From Nocardioides deserti (GTDB lineage: Bacteria; Actinomycetota; Actinomycetes; Propionibacteriales; Nocardioidaceae), in NCBI RefSeq assembly GCF_014266025.1, contig NZ_JACMYC010000006.1, positions 124,001 through 188,000 on the forward strand: DNA of 64,000 nucleotides. The letters are read 5' to 3'. Position numbers and translations under genes: made by a program. The stretch's first letter is position 1. Each line of letters begins with the position of its first letter. Positions 8,960 through 16,769 of this stretch are shown piece by piece. The notes beneath the pieces are model-generated. The model worked only from the letters and a program-made list of their open reading frames with translations. It did no database searches and was not told the origin of the DNA.

Positions 8960-10357
8960 TCACCCCGCCGGTGCGTCGGCGGACCGGTTGCCGTGACCGC
9001 TGATCATCCTGGCGAGGAAGAGCACGCCGCCCAGGGCCAGCAGGGCGGCGCACCACAGCAGCGACTTCGGGTCGTCCCAGACGACGTACCCGAGGAGGAG
9101 GGCGTTGCCGACGATGCCGACCAGCAGCAGCGGGGTGCTGGCCCGGTAGGTTCCGTCGCTCTCGTCCTGGCCGCGGAGCTTGAGCGCGGAGACGATCACG
9201 AGCCCGTAGATGAACAGCGTGAAGACCACGGTCACCGTGGCGAGGCGTGCCACGACGTCGACGCCGATCCCCGCGTCGTTCAGCAGGGCGCCGGCGACGA
9301 GCAGGCCGCCCACCACCATGGCGGCGAAGCCGAGCGCGAACCAGGGGCTGCGACGCTCGCGGAGCAGCTTGCCGAAGACGTTCGGGACGACGTCCTCCTG
9401 GGCCATGCCGTAGAGGATGCGGGACTCGGTCACCACCGCCACCAGGGTGGTGTTGGTGATGGCGGTCATCGCGATCACGGCGAACAGGATGGTCATGAAG
9501 CCGACCGGCAGCGGCAGGATCCCGGTCTCGACCACCTCGAGCAGCGCCGCGTCGGATCCGGCGAGCGTGTCGAGCGGGACCGTCAGGCCGGCCGTCATCG
9601 CGACCAGCACGTAGATGACCCCGGCGGTCGCCATGCCGCCGACCAGGGCCTTCGGGAAGGTCCGCTGCGGATTCCTGCACTCTTCGGCGACGTTCGCGGC
9701 GTTCTCGAAGCCGGTCATCGCGAAGAACGCGAGGGCGACGCCCGAGATGATCGCGAAGATCGGGTTGCCGTCGGCGTCGAAGCTGGTCAGCGTCCCGAAG
9801 TCGGCCTTCCCCTCGGCGACGTACCAGACGCCGATCACCATGATGATGACCAGGCCCGCGATCTCGACGAAGGTCATGACGACGTTGGCGACCACCGACT
9901 CCGTGATGCCGATCAGGTTGACGACCACGAGGACGAGGACGAAGAGCAGGCTCACCAGGAGAGCCGGCGGGAGCGACCAGAGCTCGGCGAAGTACGCCGA
10001 GAACCCGGTCGCCAGCGACCCCGCGGCCGCGAACGACGCCGACAGCATGCACACCGTGATCAGGAACGTCAGCGGCATGTTCTTGAACGCCTTGTTGACG
10101 TAGAGCGCGGCCCCGGCGGCCTGGGGGTACTTCGTGACCAGCTCGGCGTAGGCGAGCCCGGTGATGGTCGCCAACGTGACGCCGACCGCGAAGGCGATCC
10201 AGAAGGCCCCGCCGACCGCGCCGGCCACCAGACCGATCAGGACGTAGATGCCCGATCCGAGCACGTCCCCGAGCACGTAGAAGTACAGCTGGGAACCGCT
10301 GATCGAGCGCTTGAGCTCGCCGCTGTCAGCTGCGGTGGGATCGCTCGTCCCGGTCAT
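8960..10357 (-). CDS. APC-superfamily amino acid permease
   Basis: A 465-residue inner-membrane transporter with about 12 hydrophobic segments. The first helix has the glycine-rich GDVLGSGIYVLIG, the substrate/ion-binding unwound helix of the APC fold, and helix 6 carries ALAFFAMTGFENAANVAEE, another hallmark. It most likely takes up an amino acid or polyamine in exchange or with protons; the substrate cannot be read from sequence. The start ATG has only a weak ribosome site. It is a single gene downstream of the two-component system with a 66-base gap. Confidence 0.9.
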   Translation of the reverse strand: MTGTSDPTAADSGELKRSISGSQLYFYVLGDVLGSGIYVLIGLVAGAVGGAFWIAFAVGVTLATITGLAYAELVTKYPQAAGAALYVNKAFKNMPLTFLITVCMLSASFAAAGSLATGFSAYFAELWSLPPALLVSLLFVLVLVVVNLIGITESVVANVVMTFVEIAGLVIIMVIGVWYVAEGKADFGTLTSFDADGNPIFAIISGVALAFFAMTGFENAANVAEECRNPQRTFPKALVGGMATAGVIYVLVAMTAGLTVPLDTLAGSDAALLEVVETGILPLPVGFMTILFAVIAMTAITNTTLVAVVTESRILYGMAQEDVVPNVFGKLLRERRSPWFALGFAAMVVGGLLVAGALLNDAGIGVDVVARLATVTVVFTLFIYGLVIVSALKLRGQDESDGTYRASTPLLLVGIVGNALLLGYVVWDDPKSLLWCAALLALGGVLFLARMISGHGNRSADAPAG

Positions 10358-10423
10358 GGGTGCCCCCGTCGGGTAGTCGGTGCGGAGCCCGTTACCCGTC
10401 GATCGGAGACGCGAAACCGCAGG

Positions 10424-11134
10424 TCAGAGCAGGCGGCGGTCCGACGCCCACCGGGTCAGCTCGTGCCGGGACGACAGCTGGAGCTTGCGCAGCACGCTGG
10501 ACATGTGGGTCTCGACGGTCTTGATGGAGATGAACAGCTCCTTGGCGACCTCCTTGTAGGCGTAGCCGCGCGCGATCAGCCGCATCACCTCCCGCTCCCG
10601 CTCGGTCAACCGGTCGAGGTCCTCGTCGACGGCGGCGACCTCGATGGAGCCGGAGAACGCGTCCAGCACGAACCCCGCCAGCCGCGGGGAGAACACCGCG
10701 TCCCCCTCGGCCACGCGGCCGATCGCGGAGACCAGCTCGGGGCCGGTGATCGTCTTGGTGACGTACCCGCGCGCCCCGCCGCGGATCGTCCCGATCACGT
10801 CCTCCGCGGCGTCGCTGACCGACAGCGCGAGGTAGCGCGTGCCCGGCGAGGACCCGGCCGCGGTCGCGCGTCGCATGACCTCCACCCCGCCGCCCCCGGG
10901 CAGGTGGACGTCGAGCAGCACCACGTCGGGGCGGTACGCCGCCACGGCGGCCACCGCCTCGTCGACGTCGGCGGCCTCGCCCAGCACGCGGACCGCCTCG
11001 GCACCGGCCGCCCCGTCGGCAACCCCGCCGGCAGCCCCGAGCTCCGCGATCACCCCGCGGCGGAACATCGCGTGGTCGTCGACCACCACGACCGTGACCG
11101 GGGTCGGGGTCGGGGTGGGTGCCTGCTCACTCAT
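10424..11134 (-). CDS. LuxR/NarL-family response regulator
   Basis: A 236-residue transcription regulator. It has a receiver domain with VVDDHAMFRRG and the phosphorylation site D75 (VVLLDVHLPG), and a C-terminal GerE helix-turn-helix (LTEREREVMRLIARG then IKTVETHMSSVL). The start overlaps the stop of the preceding sensor kinase by 8 bases, so the two are translated together and make a pair. Given the PspC domain in the kinase and the adjacent PspC protein, it probably responds to cell-envelope stress and may control the divergent operon. Confidence 0.94.
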   Translation of the reverse strand: MSEQAPTPTPTPVTVVVVDDHAMFRRGVIAELGAAGGVADGAAGAEAVRVLGEAADVDEAVAAVAAYRPDVVLLDVHLPGGGGVEVMRRATAAGSSPGTRYLALSVSDAAEDVIGTIRGGARGYVTKTITGPELVSAIGRVAEGDAVFSPRLAGFVLDAFSGSIEVAAVDEDLDRLTEREREVMRLIARGYAYKEVAKELFISIKTVETHMSSVLRKLQLSSRHELTRWASDRRLL

Positions 11135-12416
11135 CGCTCTCCTCCTGCCGGGGCAGGTGCAACCGCACCTCGGTCCCCTCGCCGACGCCGGTGCGGACCT
11201 CGGCGGTCCCGCCGTGGCGCTCCATCCGGTCGATGATGCTGTGCCGGACGCCGTACCGGTCCGACGGGGTCGCGGCCGGGTCGAACCCGATCCCGCGGTC
11301 GCGCACGAAGACGTCGACGGCGGCGGGCGTCACCTCGGCGTACACGTCGACCTGGCCGGTGCCGGCGTGCTTGGCCGCGTTGGTGAGCGCCTCGCGGGTC
11401 GCCTGGACGACCGCGCGCAGCGGCTCGCCGAACGCACAGTCCCCCACCGTGACGACCTCGACCGAGACGCCGTGGGCGTCCTCGACCTCCGCGGCGACCC
11501 CGCGCAGCGCGCTGGCGACCGTGCGCTCGTCCGTCGACTCGCCGGCGTAGAGCCAGGCCCGCAGGTCGCGCTCCTGGGACCGCGCCAGCCGCGCCACGGT
11601 GGCCGCGTCGCCGGCGTTCTTCTGGATCAGCGCGAGCGTCTGGAGCACCGAGTCGTGCAGGTGGGCCGCGACGTCGGCGCGCTCCTGGGTGCGCACCCGC
11701 TCGGCCCGCTCGGCGGCCAGGTCGCTGACCAGCCGGAAGATCCACGGCCCAGCGACCAGCCCGACGCCGATCACGCCCAGCCCGCCGGCGACGACCGCCC
11801 CCCGGGCCTCTTGGAGCGAGCCGCTGTCGAAGCCGAAGATGAAGAACGCCGAGACGACGAGCAGCACGCCCAGGCCGACCCGGACGTACGCCGCCCAGCC
11901 GCCGCCGCCGAAGACCATCTGGACCGGGTCGAGCCGCCCGGTGTGGTCCAGCCAGCGCTCCCGCTGGACCTCGTCGGCCTGCCGCCACAGCAGCGCGAGC
12001 CCCGCCAGGCCGAGCGCGATCGGCCACAGCGTCGCCCCGCGTCCCCAGGCCGCCTCGACCATCAGCACCGCGCCGACGCCGAGCACGACGACGGCGACCG
12101 CGGGGCCGACGTCGCCGAGCCGCCGCACCCGGCCGGGGCGCCGGCCGCGACGGCGGGCGCTGGCGAGGCCGGGCGCCTCGTCCTCGACGTACGGCTGGGC
12201 GGGCAGCACCAGCCACAGGCCGCCGTACAACGCCACGCCCAGGCCGCCGAACACGGTCGCGACGACGAACGCCGTCCGCACCCACACCACCGGGAGGGCC
12301 AGGTGCTCGGCGAGGCCGCCGGCGACACCGCCGACCACCGGCTCGGCGGTGTCGCGGTAGGCGCGGCGGACGTCGTCGCGGGGCCGGGTGCCCGTCGCGG
12401 TGGTCTCGGTGGTCAT
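11127..12416 (-). CDS. PspC-domain histidine kinase (HisKA_3 type)
   Basis: A 429-residue membrane sensor kinase, partner of the NarL-type regulator. The N-terminal PspC domain (RRAYRDTAEPVVGGVAGGLAEHL) is followed by several membrane helices, the dimerisation/phosphoacceptor helix with H254 (AAHLHDSVLQTL), and an ATPase domain with the N box ALTNAAKHAG and G box DRGIGFDP. I start at the ATG at 12416 because the PspC domain begins about 13 residues later; 60 in-frame residues further upstream are low-complexity. A PspC fused to a kinase suggests sensing of membrane stress. It is divergent from the PspC membrane protein. Confidence 0.92.
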   Translation of the reverse strand: MTTETTATGTRPRDDVRRAYRDTAEPVVGGVAGGLAEHLALPVVWVRTAFVVATVFGGLGVALYGGLWLVLPAQPYVEDEAPGLASARRRGRRPGRVRRLGDVGPAVAVVVLGVGAVLMVEAAWGRGATLWPIALGLAGLALLWRQADEVQRERWLDHTGRLDPVQMVFGGGGWAAYVRVGLGVLLVVSAFFIFGFDSGSLQEARGAVVAGGLGVIGVGLVAGPWIFRLVSDLAAERAERVRTQERADVAAHLHDSVLQTLALIQKNAGDAATVARLARSQERDLRAWLYAGESTDERTVASALRGVAAEVEDAHGVSVEVVTVGDCAFGEPLRAVVQATREALTNAAKHAGTGQVDVYAEVTPAAVDVFVRDRGIGFDPAATPSDRYGVRHSIIDRMERHGGTAEVRTGVGEGTEVRLHLPRQEESDE

Positions 12417-12494
12417 CTCCGTCCCATCGTCGCACCCGGCGCGGACCCCCACCACGGGGTCGGACCCCGGGCCGACCCTGACCTGCGGACCGGG

Positions 12495-12536
12495 GGTCCG
12501 TGCCCAGGATCCGGGGAGTGCGGTCGGGCACGGACC
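12495..12536. promoter_or_regulatory. 11-bp inverted repeat, candidate operator between divergent PspC genes
   Basis: GGTCCGTGCCC (12495-12505) and its exact complement GGGCACGGACC (12526-12536) are separated by 20 bases. The site lies in the 169-base gap between the sensor kinase and the divergent PspC gene, 50 bases before the latter's start. It may bind the response regulator encoded here. Confidence 0.45.
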
Positions 12537-12585
12537 AGGGGTTCCCCCGATGGTCCGCAGGCGTTCGGGCGGCCAGGCTGGTGCC

Positions 12586-13875
12586 ATGACCACCACGCCG
12601 CCCGACGCACCACCCGAGCCCGGTCCCCAGCACGGACCTCAGCCCGGCACCGGCCCGCGCACCACACGGGAGGAGGTGCGCGACCTCGGCCGCCTGCGCC
12701 GCAGCAGCACCGACCGGAAGGTGGCCGGCGTCGCGGGCGGACTGGCCCGCCACCTCGACGTCGACCCGATCATCCTGCGCGTGGCGCTCGTCGTGCTGGT
12801 GTTCTTCGGTGGTGCGGGCCTGATCGTGTACGGCGCGGTCTGGCTGCTCGTCCCGCAGGACGACGCCGTGGAGGCGCCGTTCCACCTCGACGACCGCAAC
12901 CGCGCGGTCGCCCTGACGATCGTCGGCGTCGTCGCGCTGCTCTCGATGCTCGGCGACTCGTGGGGAATCTTCGACTTCCCGTGGCCACTGGCGATCGTGG
13001 CGATCCTGGCGCTGCTCCTCCTCGACCGGTCAGACCGCAGCAAGCGCCGCACAGCGGCCCCCGGCGACCCGAGCACCGGCACGTACACCGGGCCGCACAC
13101 CGGGCCGTACGCCGCGCCCCACACCGCGCCGCACACCGCGCCGCACACCGCGCCGCACACCGCGCCGCACACCGCGCCCTACACAGCCCCGCACACCGCA
13201 CCGCCGGGCACACCCGGCACGACCTGGGGCCCGACCGCGCCACCCCCGCCGCCGAGCAACCCGCGTCGCCGCGGACCTCTGCTGTTCTGGTTCACCATGG
13301 CGCTCGCGGCGCTGGGCATCGGCGTGCTCGGCCTGCTCGACCTCGGCGGGATGCCGGTCGACGACTCGGCGTACTCCGCGCTCGTCGTGGCCGTCTGCGG
13401 CGTGATGCTCCTGCTCGGCGCCTTCTGGGGCCGCGCCGGCGGGCTGGTCGCGGTCGGCATCGTCGCCGCCCTCGGCACCGCCACCACCGTGCTCACCGAG
13501 TCGGTCGGCGGCGGGCAGAGCACCTACCGGCCCACGGACGCGGCCGGCGTGGCGTCGACCTACCAGTCCGGCACCGGCGAGCTCGTCCTGGACCTGACCG
13601 ACGTCGCGGACCTCGACGACCTCGACGGGCGCACCGTGCTGGTCGAGAACGGCATCGGCCGGATCGAGGTCCTGGTCCCTGCGGGCCTGGACGTCGAGGC
13701 CGAGGCGAGCGTCGGCGTCGGCAACGCCCGGATCTTCGGGTCGGACCAGGGTGGCCTCGGCATCGAGAACTCCTACGCCTACGACGCGCCGGGCACCGAC
13801 AACCCCACCCTCACCCTCGACGCCCACCTGGGCGTCGGGCAGGTCGAGGTCCACACCGGAGGAGACGCACGATGA
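12586..13875 (+). CDS. PspC-domain membrane protein with APHT tandem repeat
   Basis: A 429-residue protein. It has a short Pro-rich N-terminus, a PspC domain (about residues 45-85; DRKVAGVAGGLARHLDVDP), two more membrane helices, and a cytosolic or periplasmic linker of APHT/GPHT repeats followed by a Pro-rich stretch. Then come three membrane helices and a C-terminal domain with repeated V/G patterns (like LiaF-type cell-wall sensing proteins). It probably takes part in envelope-stress signalling with the divergent kinase and regulator. The start ATG has a CAGGCT box ending 6 bases before it. Its stop overlaps the next gene's ATG (ATGA). Confidence 0.88.
   Translation: MTTTPPDAPPEPGPQHGPQPGTGPRTTREEVRDLGRLRRSSTDRKVAGVAGGLARHLDVDPIILRVALVVLVFFGGAGLIVYGAVWLLVPQDDAVEAPFHLDDRNRAVALTIVGVVALLSMLGDSWGIFDFPWPLAIVAILALLLLDRSDRSKRRTAAPGDPSTGTYTGPHTGPYAAPHTAPHTAPHTAPHTAPHTAPYTAPHTAPPGTPGTTWGPTAPPPPPSNPRRRGPLLFWFTMALAALGIGVLGLLDLGGMPVDDSAYSALVVAVCGVMLLLGAFWGRAGGLVAVGIVAALGTATTVLTESVGGGQSTYRPTDAAGVASTYQSGTGELVLDLTDVADLDDLDGRTVLVENGIGRIEVLVPAGLDVEAEASVGVGNARIFGSDQGGLGIENSYAYDAPGTDNPTLTLDAHLGVGQVEVHTGGDAR
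13081..13200 (+). repeat. 12-bp coding tandem repeat (APHT)n
   Basis: About ten units of 12 bases, most reading GCGCCGCACACC, encode Ala-Pro-His-Thr; the edge units vary (GPHT, APYT). Five central units are nearly identical at DNA level, so the copy number is likely to vary by slippage. Confidence 0.85.
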
Positions 13876-14117
13876 AGCGCAGCTGGGAGCAGGGCCGTCA
13901 CCCCGTCGACGTCGGTCACCTCGTCATGGGGATCGCGTTCCTCGGCCTGGTCGCGATCTGGGCGATCGTGGAGTCCGACGCCGTCCAGGGCGAGGACGTC
14001 CGCTGGCTGCTGCCGGTGCCGTGGGTGCTGGCGGGCGTCGTCGGCCTGCTGGTGACGACCCTCGTGCCCCGCCGCCGGGCCGTCCGCGACGACCACGACC
14101 GCCACCAGGACGTCTAG
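13872..14117 (+). CDS. small two-helix membrane protein
   Basis: An 81-residue protein with two membrane helices (about residues 15-33 and 46-66) and a charged C-terminal tail. It begins at an ATG that overlaps the stop of the PspC gene by four bases, so it is translationally coupled and probably works with it. It has no known motif; small companions of this kind are common next to PspC genes in actinobacteria. It overlaps the convergent glycerophosphodiesterase by four bases at its end. Confidence 0.75.
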   Translation: MKRSWEQGRHPVDVGHLVMGIAFLGLVAIWAIVESDAVQGEDVRWLLPVPWVLAGVVGLLVTTLVPRRRAVRDDHDRHQDV

Positions 14118-15052
14118 CCGGTCCGCTCCTGGGCGGCCAGCCAGTCGGCGCGCGCGGCGACGGTGATGTCCGGCTGGTCGCTGAACAGGCCGTCCACGCC
14201 GGCGTCGAGCAGGTCGCGGACCTCGGCGTACGGGTCCGGCACCAGCTCGGCGCGCAGCGTCCAGGCGTGGACGGCCAGCCCGAAGGCGTGCGCCTCGGCC
14301 ACCAGGTCGGGGGTCGCGAGGCTCTTGTGCACGCCGAGGACCGAGGCGTACGTCGCCACGCGGGCGACGTCCGGGCACTCGCCCTCGTCGACGAGCCGCA
14401 CCAGCGGCACGTCGGTCTGCCCGGCCAGCCGGCGCAGCGCGTCCTCCTCGAAGGACTGCAGCTGCGAGCGGCCGCCCGGCCCGTCGAGGCGGTGGCGGGC
14501 GAGCACCTCGAGCAGGGTCTCCTCGACCGGCAGCCCGATCGAGGCGAAGTACGACGCCTCCTTGATCTCCGCGCAGAGCCGGATCCGGCGGCCCGACCGC
14601 CGGGACTCGTGGTGCACGAGCGCGCAGATCTCGTCGAGCGTGGGCACGGCCCACAGCCCGTCGTACCGGGTGTTGCCCGGCCGCATCGCCGGGTGGCGCT
14701 CGACGGCGCGGAGCGTGCGGAGCTCGGCGAGGGTGAGGTCCTCGGTGAACCAGCCGGTGACCTCGCGGCCGCCGACAACCTTGGTGCGGCGGCGGTCGGC
14801 GAGCTCGGGGTGGTCGGCGACGTCGGTGGTGCGGGAGATCTCGTTCTCGTGCCGGGCGACGAGGACGCCGTCGCGGGTCGGGACGAGGTCGGGCTCGATG
14901 GCGTCGGCGCCCATCCGGACGGCGAGGCGGTAGGCGGCGAGGGTGTTCTCGGGGCGGTGGCCGGACGCGCCGCGGTGGCCGATGACCTGCGGCGAGCCGG
15001 TGAGCAGTCCGTGGTCCGAGCCGGTGCTCGGGGCGGGAACGGGAGCGATCAC
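14114..15052 (-). CDS. glycerophosphodiester phosphodiesterase family protein
   Basis: A 312-residue GDPD-fold hydrolase that releases glycerol-3-phosphate from deacylated phospholipid headgroups. The signature HRGASGHRPENT (first catalytic His, with R and E/N of the site) is followed by IEPDLVPTRDG (metal ligands E and D) and ARHENEISRTTD. A later Glu (CAEIKEA) completes the usual metal site. No signal peptide is evident, so it is likely cytosolic. A GTG start is used. glpD at 47.5 kb could use the product. Confidence 0.9.
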   Translation of the reverse strand: MIAPVPAPSTGSDHGLLTGSPQVIGHRGASGHRPENTLAAYRLAVRMGADAIEPDLVPTRDGVLVARHENEISRTTDVADHPELADRRRTKVVGGREVTGWFTEDLTLAELRTLRAVERHPAMRPGNTRYDGLWAVPTLDEICALVHHESRRSGRRIRLCAEIKEASYFASIGLPVEETLLEVLARHRLDGPGGRSQLQSFEEDALRRLAGQTDVPLVRLVDEGECPDVARVATYASVLGVHKSLATPDLVAEAHAFGLAVHAWTLRAELVPDPYAEVRDLLDAGVDGLFSDQPDITVAARADWLAAQERTG

Positions 15053-15123
15053 GCGACCAGCGTCCGCGCCGCGGGTGGCCGGGCAGCGGGGACGACGTGA
15101 ACACCCGGTGTCAGGATCACGAC

Positions 15124-15666
15124 ATGCCCCTCCCGTCCCTCGGGACCCTGGTGTCCCTGCCCGCGACCGATCACCCCGACCTCCTGGCGCCGCCCGTGGT
15201 CGCCGCGCTGGCCGGCTGGCCGCACGCCGGCGACGTCGCCGTGACCGAGATCGACCCGGCGCTCGCAGACACCGCGGCGCTGACCGAGGCGTTCGACCTG
15301 CCGCTGACCGCGTCGGCCAACTGCGTGCTGGTCGCCGGCCGCCGCGGCGGGGAGGAGAAGGTCGCCGCCTGCGTGGTCCGAGCCGACACCCGCGCCGACG
15401 TCAACAACCGGGTCAAGCGGCTGCTCGACGTCCGCAAGGCGTCGTTCCTGCCGATGGACCGGGCCGTCGAGGAGTCCGGCATGGAACACGGCGGCATCAC
15501 CCCGGTCGGCCTGCCGACCGGCTGGCGGCTGCTCGTCGACGCCCGCGTCGCCGAGATCGACGTGGCCGTCATCGGCTCGGGCGTACGCCGTTCCAAGCTG
15601 CTGCTGCCCGGCCGTCTGGTCGCCGAGCTCCCCGGCGCCGAGCTGGTGGAGGACCTCGCCGGCTGA
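15124..15666 (+). CDS. YbaK/EbsC-family protein (tRNA deacylase-like)
   Basis: A 180-residue single-domain protein. The sequence LTASANCVLVAG, then a conserved Lys/Asn-rich helix and SGMEHGGITPVGLP, is typical of the YbaK/prolyl-tRNA editing fold, where the GGI/GxPxG loops shape the pocket for mischarged aminoacyl-tRNA. Here the substrate is unknown. The ATG is favoured by a CAGGAT box ending 6 bases upstream (leaderless). It is a single gene, divergent from the glycerophosphodiesterase. Confidence 0.82.
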   Translation: MPLPSLGTLVSLPATDHPDLLAPPVVAALAGWPHAGDVAVTEIDPALADTAALTEAFDLPLTASANCVLVAGRRGGEEKVAACVVRADTRADVNNRVKRLLDVRKASFLPMDRAVEESGMEHGGITPVGLPTGWRLLVDARVAEIDVAVIGSGVRRSKLLLPGRLVAELPGAELVEDLAG

Positions 15667-15733
15667 GCGTCCGCGCCGCCTCGACCGGCGGAAGGCGGTG
15701 GCGCCGCGGGCCGGTCCGGCCCACAATCGCCGG

Positions 15734-16711
15734 ATGGACCGCAGGGACGGTCGCCGGGTCCCGTCGACGCTCGCCATGGTTCCCAGCTCGACCAGCGGCC
15801 GGGCGGCGCTGGTCGCGCTGGCCCTCCTCCTGGCGCTGCCGGCCTGCTCCGCAGCGGACGACCCCGACGCGGCGACGGTCGACCCGTCCCCCTCCATCCG
15901 CACGCTCACCCCGCTGCCGCCCCCGCCCGAGCCGCCGCCGACCGGCCGGCTGCTGGCCGACCTGCGGCAGTCCTCGAGGGACGCGGCGCTCGGGCGGATC
16001 CAGGTGTGGCTCGACAACGACACGACCGGGACGGTGACGCCGACGCGGATCGTCTACCGCGACCCCCGGCTGCGGGCGCCGCTGGTCGCCGAGCGGCTGC
16101 GACCGGCACCGGCGCAGGCCGAGCGCGGGTACACGCTCGTCCTCCCCGATCGGCCGGCCTGCGCCGCGCGGGACGAGCGGGTCACCGGCCAGGTCGTCGT
16201 GCGGCACGACGGCCGGACCGAGCCGGTCGAGGTCGAGGACCCGACCGACGTGGTGGGGCGGTTCGTCCGCGCCCGCTGCCTCGAGCTCGCCGTGGCGGAG
16301 GTGGCGCGGCTGCGGTGGTCCGACGAGGTCGTCGCGCCCGGCGACGTACCCGTGCAGGTCGGGGACACCGCCGCCCTCACGCTCGTGGCGGTCCCCACCG
16401 GCGAGCCCGGCCGCGAGCTGGTCGTCGAGACGGTCGGCGCGACGCCGATCCTCTCCCCCGTCGACGGCTCGTCGGCGTGGTCGCCGCGGCTGCGGGTGCG
16501 CGGCGACGGGCCGCGACAGGAGGTGCGGCTGCCGCTGAAGCCGACCCGCTGCGACACCCACGCCTTCCTGGAGTCCGGCGGCGCGACGGCGCTGCGGCTG
16601 CGGGTGGTGCTGGACGGCGAGCCGGGCGAGCTCGTGCTGCGGATGGGCCCGGCCGGGGCGGCGGCGGCGATCGACTTCGCGGTCGCCTCCTGTGGTCTCG
16701 GCAACACCTGA
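15734..16711 (+). CDS. putative lipoprotein, function unknown
   Basis: A 325-residue exported protein. The signal peptide ends in a lipobox (LALPAC), so the mature protein is anchored through Cys. The mature part starts with a low-complexity acidic/proline linker and then has several cysteines (ACAARD, RARCLE, PTRCD, ASCGLGN) in a probable beta-rich domain of unknown family. A CACAAT box 6 bases before the ATG at 15734 supports this start; the ATG at 15776 would give a shorter, more standard signal peptide. It lies just upstream of the ABC exporter but has its own orientation-matched unit. Confidence 0.7.
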   Translation: MDRRDGRRVPSTLAMVPSSTSGRAALVALALLLALPACSAADDPDAATVDPSPSIRTLTPLPPPPEPPPTGRLLADLRQSSRDAALGRIQVWLDNDTTGTVTPTRIVYRDPRLRAPLVAERLRPAPAQAERGYTLVLPDRPACAARDERVTGQVVVRHDGRTEPVEVEDPTDVVGRFVRARCLELAVAEVARLRWSDEVVAPGDVPVQVGDTAALTLVAVPTGEPGRELVVETVGATPILSPVDGSSAWSPRLRVRGDGPRQEVRLPLKPTRCDTHAFLESGGATALRLRVVLDGEPGELVLRMGPAGAAAAIDFAVASCGLGNT

Positions 16712-16769
16712 GCGGGGACGGACGGAAAAGGATTCGTCGCCGTTCGGACCGCGTCCTTAACGTTGTCCG

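Noticed and set aside
13081..13200. CRISPR-like array
   Set aside because: The repeat unit is 12 bp with no spacers and is in frame within the PspC gene.
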